From: Circinella minor
Taxonomy: Eukaryota; Mucoromycota; Mucoromycetes; Mucorales; Lichtheimiaceae
Direction: 5' to 3'
Assembly: GCA_016758965.1 (NCBI GenBank)
Contig: JAEPRB010000109.1
Span: 62,001-126,000, forward strand
Length of the DNA stretch: 64,000 nt
Part shown: positions 11,687 to 24,142 of the stretch, piece by piece
Numbering within the stretch: the stretch's first letter is position 1
How the letters are laid out: every line of letters starts with the position of its first letter
Position numbers and translations under genes: made by a program
Notes under the pieces: model-generated
What the model saw: the letters and a program-made list of their open reading frames with translations, nothing else
Database searches by the model: none
What the model was told of the DNA's origin: nothing

Positions 11687-14600
11687 CTAAAAACGGCTTA
11701 TATCTCGACCGAAGCACCATGTCAGAAACCTATAATGTTATTATAAACAAGCAGTACTATGATTAATAGCGATTTAAAATATATAGATGATGATACATTA
11801 TTATTATTATTATTATTTATAAAATAAAGAGTCATGTACGAAACACTTACCAGTGGTATGGAATTAACATTCTGTTACGAATACTAAAAGTCATACCCAA
11901 ATAAGCAGAACGCCAAAGGCACCATGCCAGGCGGCCCGACTGTTTAGCCAGTTCATGAACTGATGACATATCGATGAGTGCTTCTGAAGATCCAATAAAC
12001 ACCATCTTGCCTCTATTTTTAAACATAAAGTTATTATGTGGCGTGGTTTTAGTCTTGTTATTCCCTTCAGTGAGTACTACTATATGCATCACAGCAATAA
12101 AAAGTGGTATATCCATTTATTTATTCGGTTAGTACAGGAATTTTTTCCGCCATCCCCAAACCTCTTCTATTTTTTGTAATATTATTGTCAGGCAAAAAAA
12201 AATCATTCAAACCTTTTGCTAAATATGATGCCTTTTGTGTAGCAACTATATCAGATAATAAATTTTTATTATTATTATTTACAGATGACCACTTCTCTAA
12301 ATAAGATTTGCTTTCTTTTCTGTTTTTTTTTCATAATATTTACCTTGAGCTGTCGCTGGTAAATCATAATCATCAATCGTTGCGCAATCCCCTAAAGCAT
12401 ATCTATTATACAACATAAGAAGGCATTTTTTTAATAAGATGACGAGTTAACGACGATGTGGGACAATTTCCATATTTATTGATAAAGACCGGATGAGGAA
12501 TCTAAGACAAAATAAAACGAAGTAATTGAACGATTGCTTACACATTTTGTAACGTTTCCAAATTATCCTTTTCAAGTAGCTGTAGCTTTCCATCCGTCAT
12601 CATTCTGCATAAAAAAATAAAGATTTTTGACTCAGTGTTTTCTTTAGTTTACCAAATAAATCACACTGACAAATATAATGTGACAACAAATAAACAAAAC
12701 ACATTATTGTATAATGTCACTATTCTACTAATACAAACCTTTGGTTTCCGGCATCCAAGGCAACTCGATCGGCTAATGTATCAATAAGAGGACTCGGAGT
12801 CAATCCGGTTGCCCAAACCAATAACCCATATGGAACTGAGATGGAACAAAGATTTTTGTTTAGATCGATATGTACAAAAAGAATTATTCATCCCTATTTT
12901 TTTTATCTATATATATTATCACTGACCTTTTCCTTCATCACGTATGACAAGGTGATCGGCCTGAACTTGATCAACAAACCGTTCTAATATAACAATATAA
13001 ACGTCAATCATAGCATAACGTAGTATTGGTTTTTAGTAAGAAATGTTACAAGTATATCAGTATCTTATTTTAACTAGCCACGTAAAATAGTATAGTCGAT
13101 AAAGTTAAAAAAAACTTACTGGTTTTAATTTCGATCCCTTTATGCTTGAATTTTTTATGGGCATATTCCGATAGTTGAGAATCGAATGACCCTAAAATTT
13201 GTGGTGCTACATCGTACAATGTCATTCTTACGCGCGAAACCAAATCTTCAGGGTAGGTCCGAATAGCATCTTTGGAAATAAAATCGCATAATTCAGCAGA
13301 AAATTCAATTCCCTGATAAGAAAAATAGTAATAAAAAAGTATTTTGTTGAGTGTTTTTTCATTTTGGTTATATTTTTTTGTTTGTATATGATAATGATGG
13401 GGTAGAATTGAAGCATATAGTTTTATTAGTATTGCAAGTCTTCTCTAAATAACCATTAAAAAAAACTTACTGTTGGTCCACCCCCGACGACAACAAAATG
13501 TAACAGATCATTTTTTGTTTTTTCAGGAAGGCCGGGACGAGAAGCTTCTTCAAAACCTAAAATATAGTCATGAAAAAAAGTCAAAATTGTGGTTTAGTTT
13601 GCATATACAAATGGGATTACTATATACAATGATGATTATATGTAACGTGTGCTAGATAGATAATAGATATACCAGTACTAGTACATCATCTGATTGATAG
13701 AGGAATAGTTATAATAATTATTTGAAGTACGTATATTCTTACATTCAATAATTCGCTTTCTAATTCTACGGGCATCATTGATATCCTTTAAAAAATGAGC
13801 ATGTTCATCGACACCAGGTATATTAAATGTGTTACAATGGGATCCGACGGCGATAACTAATGTATCATATTTAAGTTGAAAAGATACTCCGTTTTCTATA
13901 TAATAGCTGCGTGTTAGAAATTAAACAAGTTGTCATTTTCAAAGAGACTTGTAACAGTTTATATCTGTTGCATTACGCGATACATAAATAACTATATAAA
14001 ATTCAATTTCTTACTCTCACCAATCCATGAGGTACAATGAACTCGTTGATTCTTAAAATCTAAAAGCAATAAAATAACATAGATTATTAATGTTGAACAT
14101 AAAGTTTTTTTTTCTACTACAATAAAACATTAAGAATAAAAAGACATGTAATTTGTCGTGTTTCAGGGCGATGTGTTTTTTAAGAATATTTGTATGCTGT
14201 TTGTTGTTGCTGTTATAATATATACAACTTACCGATATCATTACATTGCGCTTGATAATAGCTATGATTTCTCGAATCATTTCGTACCGGTTCAGTAATA
14301 CAACGGAATTCCAAAGTTCCGACCGAAGTACTATTATAATTTGTTACATTTGTTGTCAAACACTTATTTTCTTTGGATTTCTATGCATAACAAAATGTCT
14401 GATATTTTTGTGGGAAAAAACCATAAACTTATTTTTACCTAGCAAGCAAAGGAGTAAACACAAAGTGGTTTCTATATTATAATCGCAAAAAAATATTAGA
14501 ACTTTGACTTTTGGGGGGAACAATGAAATAGTTATATTTACCGTGGCGAAATCATGGTCACATTATAGTTAGATTTCTTTAGTTCACGCATGAGTTTGAA

Positions 14601-15490
14601 CCCTTAGTGTTTATCATAAACAAACGATTATTATTTTGTTTTGTGATGAGTTAGCCATTAGTCTGGTTTTCAAAAAAATGCAAAATAAAACTATTATACA
14701 AACAAAAGAAAAGAGAAAAGAATATGTATATTCTTCTTTTTACCTCCCCAACCCGATCCTATTATTTCATTTTTACGTTTATACGTAGGATTTTTTATTA
14801 TTATTTGTTGAGTTAGCTTATTTGCTATTTATTGATAAAGACGAATAGAACAAAATTTACCTAATATCACTACATGTCGGTCTGATAAAAAAAAGTAACG
14901 TGTATTGTTATTAAAATATTTTAGTTCAAAGAGGAGAAAAGAAGAATTATGTTTTTCGTTTTAAAGTTATGACTGGGGAGTCATATTTATTGTCGTGTTG
15001 GGGATGCTGTGAAAGCTAATACTACCTTGTTTTTGGCGACTACGATTACCGGTAGGAAACGCAGTAGGAAAAATAGAAGGTTTTTGTTGAAACTGGTTAT
15101 ATCGTTGCTCAAGGTCATTGGCTAAAGAAAAAAAAACAATATTAATCATGATTTAACTTTTCCAATGTTTTTCTTTTTCTATCATTTTACTTTTAACTGT
15201 TGGTAAATATAGTAAATTATAGAGCACATCGTGTGTTCTTAAAATAACAATAACCTGTAACTGTTGTCAATGTATTATTGCTGCTACTATTTTGTATTCC
15301 ACGCGTAGCAATAGTAGTAAAACTAGTAGGGCGTTGAGCAGTTATGGTGGTAGCTGTAACTGGAATAGAATATAGGGGAAGAGTTATGAATAGTGGTTTT
15401 TGGTACTAAGAAACCATGTTCGAGAAAATAGTAATAACACATTTATGTTTTCTTACATATTCTGTTTCGGCTGATTATAAATGGGGACAT
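11687..15490 (-). CDS. Alternative (type II) NADH:ubiquinone oxidoreductase, mitochondrial
   Basis: A rotenone-insensitive, non-proton-pumping FAD enzyme that passes electrons from NADH to quinone at the mitochondrial inner membrane. Nineteen exons: 15457-15490, 15255-15359, 15026-15121, 14861-14881, 14744-14758, 14542-14602, 14439-14471, 14233-14330, 14021-14059, 13743-13895, 13471-13556, 13120-13312, 12927-12983, 12739-12835, 12542-12604, 12344-12402, 12213-12245, 11851-12064 and 11687-11729. Together they encode 499 residues with every phase closing. Residues 1-35 look like a targeting presequence. The FAD Rossmann motif VVILGSGWGG is at 82-91 and the NADH motif VVVGGGPTG near 240-248. Further marks are SVGTLEFRCITEPVR, VYALGDCA and the family C-terminus GRDISRF. 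No EF-hand insertion is seen. Whether it faces the matrix or the intermembrane space (NDI or NDE type) cannot be told. The exon of only 15 bases supplies the Rossmann core. The weakest junction is the gtttga donor after 12213. Confidence 0.93.
14744..14758 (-). other. 15-nt microexon of the NADH dehydrogenase gene
   Basis: The minus-strand sequence GATCGGGTTGGGGAG is flanked by ag and gtaaaa. It joins the ...VVIL G and G FKLM... exons in phase to give VVILGSGWGGF, exactly the expected FAD-binding loop. Without it the protein would lack the GxGxxG core. Confidence 0.9.
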
Positions 15491-18400
15491 CGTAATTTTG
15501 TAATAGTGGACCCACAAAAAATTGCACTGATCGAATCGAGTATTTTACTGTACAAGGACAGAAGATTAAGCAAGAGTGATATTTTAGCCTTTTATTTATA
15601 GCTTTAGATTATCTTAAATCTTATGAAGACTCATTTTCATATGAGTGTCATCAGTACATAATTGATCATACATTGATCTATTGATGAGAAGAGCTGGAAA
15701 ATTATTGAAAAGAATTGGGTAGCAGCCTAATTACATTACAGATCGTCACGATTAAATGATTTTGCATATATAGATACTGTCAACTAATATATTGCCTTGA
15801 AAACTGGCATTTTTTATAAAAAATGCTGAATAATATTTGTACAAAATGACAAACCATTATAGCAATAATATTTTCTTTTAAAAAATGTACGTATCTGTTG
15901 TCAACGCCATTCTTTCGATTTTACATAACAATTATTCCCATCTTGTATTGATAATTGCTATACATGGCAGCCATATGTCAGACCTTTTATAGTCTATATA
16001 TAGACAAGTATAGTATCACAAGCAAGATAATCATTACCGTGGCAGCTGGTTCCACCGCATGATTGTCATAAATCAGGTACGGAAAATTTAACAAAGAAAA
16101 ATGTGCTTTCACAAGATGTTAGCTGAAATCCAACATTATCTTAAATCATAGTACACTGCTCTTCAACTTTCTTCTCTACCTTATTACTATGCATACTCAT
16201 TTTCAATATAGATTTCGTCATTATAATATTATTCACTTATAAAATTTCTCCACAATATAACTTACTTCCTCATGTGGAATCATTAATTAGATTCGTGAAC
16301 CAGATTTTCGGTAAGTTAAAATCCGCGGCGGTTGTTACTACTGACAAAAATGAAAATAACACATTAAAATATGAGCGGATTTCTATAAACTGGTATATTA
16401 CAAAATCGTTCCAACATGTATTATGTATAGTATGATAGAAATATTGTGTGAAATCTCGAAAATAACCTTGGTACGTAAAACTATACCCCACGGTTGACTT
16501 GAATCCGATATTTGATAGGACCAAGGGTAAAAAAAAACAATACTACTGGTAAGAATTCAGCCCAAAATCACTATCAAAATAAATAATGGAAGATATGCCC
16601 GTCACTGCTTGCTGCTAGATCAACGCGTTGATTAACCCGTGGAGCTTTTGTCATCACTAATTAATATTCTGTTGATAATTATCAATTGTTATTTATTGGC
16701 GTTGCTTGGGATAAAAATAATTTAGTATTATTAAGAGAAAACAACACACATAATAATTGAATTACCATGATGATGACAGTTGCATTTACAGGCTTTATTT
16801 GAACGTTTCTTCTGACATCATGATTTACTGTTTAATACGTATATTGCGAGTACTGTATACTTGATACAATTTGAAATGATAATAGCACTCATAGAGATAA
16901 GTATTCATCATGATGTGGTTCACTTAGTAATAATATTTAACTAAAAAGAAACTGTAACTGTAGAACTGTTAAGAAACCTACGTTAAGGATTAAGAAAAAA
17001 TGTTGTATCAATATATCAGCACCATTAACTACAGTCAATTATAACGGGAAAAAAGTCAGTCCTGTGGTGCTTTTCTAAATACTATCCCTGCATTTTATAA
17101 CTTTTTGACAAGCAGATCGTGTAATAATATATAAAGTATATATTTTCTTTGTCGTCAGCGAAGCTGATTATTACTGAGGTTTTATTTATATAATATTGTC
17201 AAGCATTATATTACAACAGATGCTTTTTCTGAATAATAATCAGCAATTATGGCTTAAAGCGATGTTACAGAGGCTAATTAATTCTTTCATAGATTGTGTG
17301 TATGAAAAAAAAGCGCAAGCTCATATTAACTCACTCCGGATCCATTCTTATGTGAAAAGCAATATTGCATATATAATATATTACAATTATCTATAATTGT
17401 ATATGGTAGTAATAGTATGGGGAAAAGTTGCACGTTGCCTGTTTTTTCCATAAATTTATCCATTTTATAACTTATAGTACTGGTAGACTACAAGTACAAT
17501 TTTAAAATTAAGCATTCATGTTTTTTCTCTACAAGGTACATGTATGTTACAGGTACATAATATGTTTTAATGCACTTGCCCCAACAAACTTACAGAAGAT
17601 GTTAAGCCATCATATCTTTTTAGTAAATATACCAACTATGTTGTTGTTTTCAAATTGTCCCTCTATATAACTTTATTTATATTTCTTCCAAAGTGAAACC
17701 ACTGAAATAAAGTATATTATATAACACTTTATTATTTTTACGAAAACAAAGAAAAAAGCAAAGCATAACAACCCGTCCCTCTAACAATTTTCTACCAGTT
17801 TTTGTGTGTACAAAAGTCAAGAAACAAAAAAGGTTCTTAATCATCATCTCATCTTTGTGTTCAGGATTTATTTTAACTTGTATTTCCGCTGAATCAATAA
17901 ATGTATATAAATATCTATATGTAAGAAATGCATACATCAGCATTAATTATTCGGATTGGTACGTAGTTTTTTCATAAGTAAATAAACAAAACCTTCTATT
18001 CTCTCCCATTCACGCATTCATCCTGACACAATCAGGATGGATTGTATGACAGTCAATAATGAAATTGAAAACTTTATTTACCCCTGTATTTTTTTTTCTT
18101 TTGACAACAATATGTTTGTTTATTTTTGCACTTTTGCCCTCGACTTCTGTTGTCTCAAAAACAATAAAAACAACATCCATCCAATTCCGTTTATTTATTT
18201 GTTTACTTTTCCTATTGCTAGCGTGGAATTTCAGCCCTGTAGACTTAACATCTTCTACCTTGTCCCCCAAATTATTATACGAGTTATTCTTTACAAGGTC
18301 AGATTAATCTTTAGTGTTTAGAGTTTCATGATATACTTAACTCTGACACGCTCAAAATTTAATGAGCACTGAGAATCAATGCTTTTATATTACCCAACAC

Positions 18401-18967
18401 TATCGTTTCTTTCTTCCCCCAACCTAAAAAAAAAGCGCCAAATGCTTATCATTTCTCCTTTCTTACAAGCAATCCCCCAACCTCAAAAAAAAATAAGCGA
18501 ACAATGCATACAATTATTTGATTCTTGTTGGACGCCAAAATCCTTGCAGGGGTAAACAACAATAATGCTTTGCAATTAAATAAGTTTAGGAGTATATTTC
18601 TTTTTGTTTGACAGTAAACCAGTAAGAAAAAAGTAACACTATACTATTTATTATTATCACCACCCTTTTTGATAACAAGTAATCGTGATTTACTGCAGAA
18701 AAAAATAATAATAAAAACTTTTGGCGGGTTAAGCATTGAAATGTTAAAATGTATAAAAAGGAGGTGGATTTGAATGTGGATTTTTTTTTTGCTTCATTGA
18801 ATTCACATCAAGTCTTCTTTCTCTTTTATTACCAAGGCGCAATAATAACAAGCTTTTCCGTTCTTACCATTATTACATATAGTCTATCTACATTTTTTCT
18901 TGAATTAATTACATACGTACATATTATACAGTACTAGATATATTCATATCCTCATTTATAATACATA
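15491..18967. other. Gene-poor intergenic region
   Basis: About 3.5 kb of AT-rich sequence with no frame that I can link to a family. A signal-peptide-like frame at 18059-18307 (+) is hydrophobic mainly because of T-rich composition. It overlaps an equally open antisense frame, so neither is called. Confidence 0.5.
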
Positions 18968-19033
18968 ATGCCAGCAGACAGACCCAAGAAACCCGCTCTT
19001 CCTCGACCATATCCAAAACCTGTCCAACGCTGA
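18968..19033 (+). CDS. Proline-rich 21-residue reading frame, possibly a terminal exon
   Basis: The frame MPADRPKKPALPRPYPKPVQ plus a final Arg ends in TGA. Its composition (seven Pro, six basic residues) is unlike surrounding AT-rich noise, which gives Phe/Ile/Lys/Asn. It could be a real micropeptide or the last exon of an unrecognised plus-strand gene. No splice partner upstream was found. It lies in the 3' flank of the SETD4-like gene on the opposite strand. Confidence 0.25.
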   Translation: MPADRPKKPALPRPYPKPVQR

Positions 19034-19315
19034 TCAGCAAATTAATTCAATCAACGTTCGAGGTCATCCATTCATTTCTCTTTTTTTTCTATGGAGAATG
19101 TCAAGCCTATTACAAGTCATTCCCCATCACCTCTTTTTCTCTATATGGAATTATTTTCACAGCAGCTAAAACTACCGCAACAAAAAATTTTATAATATAG
19201 TACAATATAATCACCTCTTCCACCCCCCTAACCACCACTCGAAAAATAAAAGTATTCCATATAGTATAGTAGTTTCGCTAGTCTTTTTTGTCGTTTTGTA
19301 CCACTTTCTTTTTTT

Positions 19316-22056
19316 TCAAATCATTTCTCCTAATTTTTGTTCAATATCCAATATAGTCATTCTTGCAATTTCTTCTGTTTCTCTCCAAATTTGCTTAACA
19401 AATGTTAATGCGTAGTTATGAATGTTATATTTTATCATATCTTGTGATGATATTTCCTATGGAATCATAGAAGTAAATTGTTGTTAAAAGAGAGAAATAC
19501 AAATATAAATGAAAAGTATAGTAGTGATAGTGGTAGTGGTAGTGTAATTGGTAAATATGTGTGTATTTACCATTAATCGGGTCTTTTCGTTATCTGAGGA
19601 CTCGATAACACGTTCACATAATGATTTCAACATGATTAATACTCGTCGTTCATTATCTTGGCTGATGATATCTGTTTCTCCTAGAATAGTATCTCGCCAG
19701 TCAAAATATCTTTGATCCAACGCTACGCGTGAATGAGATCCATCAATCGCCAAAAGACGTAATGCACTGAGTAATCGGAATGATATTTCGTGTTTTTTGA
19801 TGGAATAGTCCCTATATTATAGAACAGGTGCACAATATAAGTTGTTCTGAGTCCGACACTATCCAATATTTTGTGTTAACTCCTCCTATCACTATCTCCA
19901 TACACGTATATATATCGTACTTGATGCTTCTTCTCATTTTCACAACCCACATACTTCCTTTCTCCCCTTTCCTCCTTTCATTCATTAGTCGAGTGTTTTC
20001 GTATTTATATATTTTTTGTACTCACCCTGCATATCTATTAAAAAGAAGATTGCATACGCGGTTAGAGGTTTATAAAGATTGATTTTTTAACATGACAACA
20101 ACGTAGCTGATAATGATAATTATAATTATGATAGTTACCCTTCTTTTTGTAAAATTTCTTTTTTGAGTTGTGAATCGCGCGCTGTTTCCATTTCATCAAA
20201 TAAAGTCCAAATTTCTTTATCAAGTGAAACAAAATTAAAATCATTTTGATCAGGTATAATGAAACCATATTCCCTTAATATTGCTAAATTATCATGCGGT
20301 CCATAATTGATAAATATCTATAGAAAAAAAAATAAGTATAAAAAATATTGTTAATTCCGTTTATTATTACAGCTAAAAAACTATGTGTATCAGGTACGCA
20401 TCAATTATGTACCTGTTCTCCCGTTTTATACGGCGTTAAGGTTCGAATTTCAAAACACTGAGTGCGTACGTTAAATCCACTTTCAATCTATATACAAATA
20501 AATAGGTATATATAAATATAATGATTTTTTTTTCTTTATTACTAGACTAAAATGATATGTAGCTTATTATCATAAAAAGAGAAGTATAGAAGTTACCTTA
20601 GCATTACAGGAATGATTCAAAAAATCGAGCAAGATCGCCATTGCAATGTTTCCACCTTTAGCTGTAGCATCTATAGTTGACATATGGATACAACGTGTAT
20701 TTACTAATATAAATAATAGGATAAAATAAAAGACAAATATGTTATATTTAAGAACAGAATTACGCATTATAAGAAAGTTTTTGTTATTTGTTTGTTGTTG
20801 TTTATCAGATATTCGTAAACGTTTGGTAAATTGTAAATGTTCTGTACCACATAACCAGGCCCATTCATACTCTTTATAGGTGATAAATTCATTCTTGTTC
20901 CGAGACTAAAAGAAATTGTACTTTTTTGTTTAATTGTTGCACAGCATAAAAGTAACGAGGAGTAAAAATGCTGATGAAGAAGATGTTGTTGCTGCTCATA
21001 AATATAAACCACATGGCACTTACCTTTAAAAACCGTGATGCAGTTGTATAGTCCGATTCTAGTCTTTTCATCTGCTGTGAAACCTCCCCTATTAAATTCC
21101 ACCCTCTTAAATTAGCTTCTGAGAAAAAAAAATTGCATCACAAATATGCAACAAGAACTTTTGTTTGATGTAAATGGTTTACCTTTCAAAGAGGTTGGCA
21201 AACGATCCGCTAATATCTTTGGATATTTAACAGGCATCGTATTAAAATGACTAGGTAATAAATCAATGTAAGGTTTCCACCAAGAATTGGAATCTCGTTT
21301 CAGGAAACAAATATGAAGTGCAAGCAGTTGATGCATGGTTAATGGATGTTGTCCATATTCCTTTTGTAAAGTTTCATTACAAATAAGAAATTTTTTTGGA
21401 ACTGAAACTATGATTTCTCCAGGCTAATAATTATATACGTAATGATTAGTATATATTGTTCGTTCAAACGTTTTGATTTATGTATAGATGTAAACATTAA
21501 AGTATAAATACCTCGATATCACCTGTGGCCATCATACCTATTAAAAATGTAAAAGAAGCGATTACATGATGAATGAATAAATAAGGTTACGTTTGTATAC
21601 CAACCAAGAAGTTGTCATGACAAATAGTTATTATCAGTACTACATACCACGACCGGTTTCTATTATAATGATGTCGATAACAATGATGATAACAATATAT
21701 TAGTTGATAAATAATGATAATTATTGGTCTATTTTAATAATAATTTTTTTACCTGGAAATTCTGCCAGAACCATTTTGGTCTTTGGGAAGTTATGTTGTC
21801 TCAACCAGTCGATAAACTTGTCATAAGTCTTATCTCGAACAACTATTTTACCCAAATTACAGCGCATCAATCATTAAAGATCGTTAAAGAATGAGTTTAC
21901 ATTTTGAAATCATTAAGGACATCATTAAAGCAAGTATAAATCACCTTTTCCTCGTATTTCTTGTGTTGTATTGCGCATTGCTGCCAAAATTGTTCTACGT
22001 CGGGCAGTACGACCACGTCTTTTATGCAGCAATATTGTGTCATCAAGGTGACTCAT
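19316..22056 (-). CDS. SETD4-like SET-domain protein lysine methyltransferase
   Basis: Predicted to transfer methyl groups from S-adenosylmethionine to protein lysines. The fold is the split-SET/Rubisco-LSMT type (SETD3/SETD4/RKM1). Twelve exons: 21945-22056, 21753-21842, 21648-21659, 21512-21537, 21183-21423, 21024-21118, 20848-20905, 20597-20703, 20413-20487, 20139-20317, 19571-19811 and 19316-19456, coding 458 residues. Residues about 75-90 carry ETGRGMMATGDIEPGE, the first SET strand. The region after 195 has EYEWAWLCVNTRCIHM. Residues 236-247 hold LLDFLNHSCNAK, and 274-278 FINYG supplies the conserved catalytic Tyr. GPHDNLAILREYGFIIP follows, then the helical substrate-binding C-terminus. 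A Lys/Arg-rich N-terminal 35 residues might be a nuclear signal. The 12-nt exon at 21648-21659 is needed for the ETGRG motif. Substrate unknown. Confidence 0.88.
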
Positions 22057-22370
22057 AAGCAGACTTTCCAAATGCGATTATTTTTAGGGTGCACAGAAAA
22101 AAGCCGATGTAGTGGCTGAAAAAGTGAGAAAAATTTACCCTCGCAGCAGCGGGTAAATAAAAATACCAAAGATTTAGTACGTAGCGACTCTTCTAAATAG
22201 GTTGTATTTTAATGCATAAACTAGTTTAATTATCTCTTTTTACACTGAATTATCGTACTCAGTACAAAAATAATAATTGACATCAAAAGGAAAAGTATGG
22301 CTTACACATTCTATATCTACTCACGGCTCTTTACATTTCACGAAATAAAAATAACCAACTGAAGAAGATA

Positions 22371-22379
22371 TATTGATAA
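22371..22379. repeat. Left target-site duplication of the MITE
   Basis: TATTGATAA, identical to 22835-22843. Confidence 0.85.
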
Positions 22380-22834
22380 GGGAATTGCTACGGACACCCC
22401 AAAAACATACTATATTAAGTAATTTCATTTCTTACGGACACCCCACTTTTATATTTTTTAAAGGGCACACAACAAATTGATATAATCACATCGTATCCAA
22501 CCATTTATACACTATCTATACAGCTATTATCGTTATACGACTTATAAATGTTTATGAAACTTATATTATCAGCTCGACTTTTTATAATAGCAATCAATAT
22601 TTCTTATGGTTTCTTACTATATCATTGTGTACACAAGTGGGAATTGTGGGCCTTATGAAAGCAAGACAAAAAAGGAATCATATATACTTTTAATGTTACA
22701 TATGAGCGGTCAAACAAGCGCTATTGGTGTTGACAACGCTATTACTATAGTTTATATGGTCTAAGAACTTATTTGATAATTGTTTATTTGTGGGGTGTCC
22801 GTAAGCAAAATATGGGGTGTCCGTAGCAATTCCC
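22380..22834. mobile_element. 455-bp MITE with 22-bp terminal inverted repeats
   Basis: The ends are perfect inverted repeats of 22 bases (22380-22401 and 22813-22834), beginning GGGAATTGCTACGG and ending CACCCCA. Directly outside, TATTGATAA occurs at both 22371-22379 and 22835-22843, a perfect 9-bp target-site duplication. A second, 16-base inverted pair, CTTACGGACACCCCAC, sits inside (22431-22446 and 22790-22805). Each end therefore carries two copies of ACGGACACCCCA. There is no coding capacity. A 9-bp duplication fits Mutator-like (MULE) elements best; the superfamily is inference. The perfect duplications suggest a recent insertion. Confidence 0.88.
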
Positions 22835-22843
22835 TATTGATAA
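22835..22843. repeat. Right target-site duplication of the MITE
   Basis: TATTGATAA, identical to 22371-22379. Confidence 0.85.
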
Positions 22844-23392
22844 TTTAGTAGGTTAACTCATTCTATATCATTTTATAACACATTCTTCAATCGTATTAAC
22901 ATAAATTATGCGGAAGAGGACTGGAAGTATTTGTTGCATGCCCTAAAGACCATAAACCTGAAAACAATAAAGCACTAGCATTATCTTCAACTCCAATTTT
23001 ATCACGATTGCCATTACCCGAACAGTATCTTTTTCAAAATGGAAATCCGTCGACCTCATCTTCATCAATACATTTATTAAGGACCAAGAACTGGGAGTTT
23101 GTGATACCTACGCCGACAAAGATAATAGAAGTGGAATGTAACGCAAACTGGACTACGATCAAGACAGGAAAAAGTGTTTATTTATACTATATAAAAATCC
23201 AGGATCATTGAAAGCTGCATATCATCAATATAAAAAAAGTTTTGATTCCAAACCAGCGGTTCAAACAGAGGCCATACGGATTCAAGAATCAATTTATATG
23301 GATAAATTAGGGGAGACGTTGTACTAAAATAGATTGCAGTCATTTTTTGAATATTTGGTATACATACTTGTAGTAATATCTTTTTTTCCTCT

Positions 23393-23720
23393 TTATATCC
23401 TTTCATTAGTAGATGGTATGTGCTTGTTCAAAAAAAATCTGGCCCAAGGGTAGGATGGTACACGAAGCATGAATGAATGTTTTTCACTAGCATGAAAAGT
23501 GGATAACACTTCATTACTGGTATTGCAGATACAGAACACAATAGTAATTGGCTTTTCAAAGTATTCAGTTGTGGCATTCAAGAAATATTCCTTCAACGAT
23601 CCGACAAATAAACTTTTCATGAACTTCGTTTTGAACTTCAATAACGATTGGTGGAAGAGGCTTTGATTTTTTAGTAGTATAAACAATATCTGATTGTTTG
23701 TCCGGTTCCACTTGGTACTA
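23393..23720 (-). pseudogene. Decayed multicopy-type protein (possible PD-(D/E)XK/Rpn-like nuclease relative)
   Basis: Read on the minus strand, one frame just below 23710 gives KPLPPIVIEVQNEVHEKF and on to about 23580. A shifted frame from there gives KPITIVFCICNTSNEVLS followed by HSFMLRVPSYPWARF. The two pieces look like consecutive parts of one protein separated by a frameshift. The pattern PPIVIEVQ, then a Y/KxxPIxxxFCI block, then a Pro-Trp-Ala block resembles multicopy proteins that I recall from Mucorales genomes. The IEVQ strand is compatible with a PD-(D/E)XK nuclease fold. Further upstream (to about 24000) the sequence looks related but is too broken to read. Family assignment is from memory and tentative; the frameshift is what I can see directly. 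Confidence 0.4.
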
Positions 23721-24107
23721 TCCGAGAATATTGATCTACAGCATGTGATCCTAAAGATTTAGTTGTATATATAACAATATCGCACCAACAACTGCTTCAG
23801 CGATGATGTTTACTACGGCAGGATATAATAAATCCAGTTGCTTATCGATTGGTTTCAGGACGGTTATGTTGTTCAGGTTTAAAAAGTAATAAGATATCTT
23901 TGTCAAATACTTATGAAGAAAATGGTGTTAGTGAAACAAGACAAACTGGGACTTATTATCAATTCTCTTTTTTACGAGAGATGGATATATTTATGTAATA
24001 AAAAAAGTTGTTACCTGTACCAAACTGGAGTACAATAATTACAATAAATATATTCTTTAATGATGACAATGGTATTATGTACACAATCTTTTTTATCTTA
24101 TATTGAA

Positions 24108-24108
24108 C

Positions 24109-24141
<33 letters not shown>
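24108..24141. repeat. (TAA)n microsatellite
   Basis: Eleven uninterrupted trinucleotide units, intergenic. Confidence 0.9.

Positions 24142-24142
<1 letters not shown>

Noticed and set aside
18010..18321. Overlapping sense (signal-peptide-like) and antisense frames near 18.1 kb
   Set aside because: Both strands are equally open and biased by T-rich sequence; no splice partners or motifs.
24108..24141. Tandem TAA repeat as a possible CRISPR or satellite array
   Set aside because: Simple trinucleotide microsatellite with no spacers.
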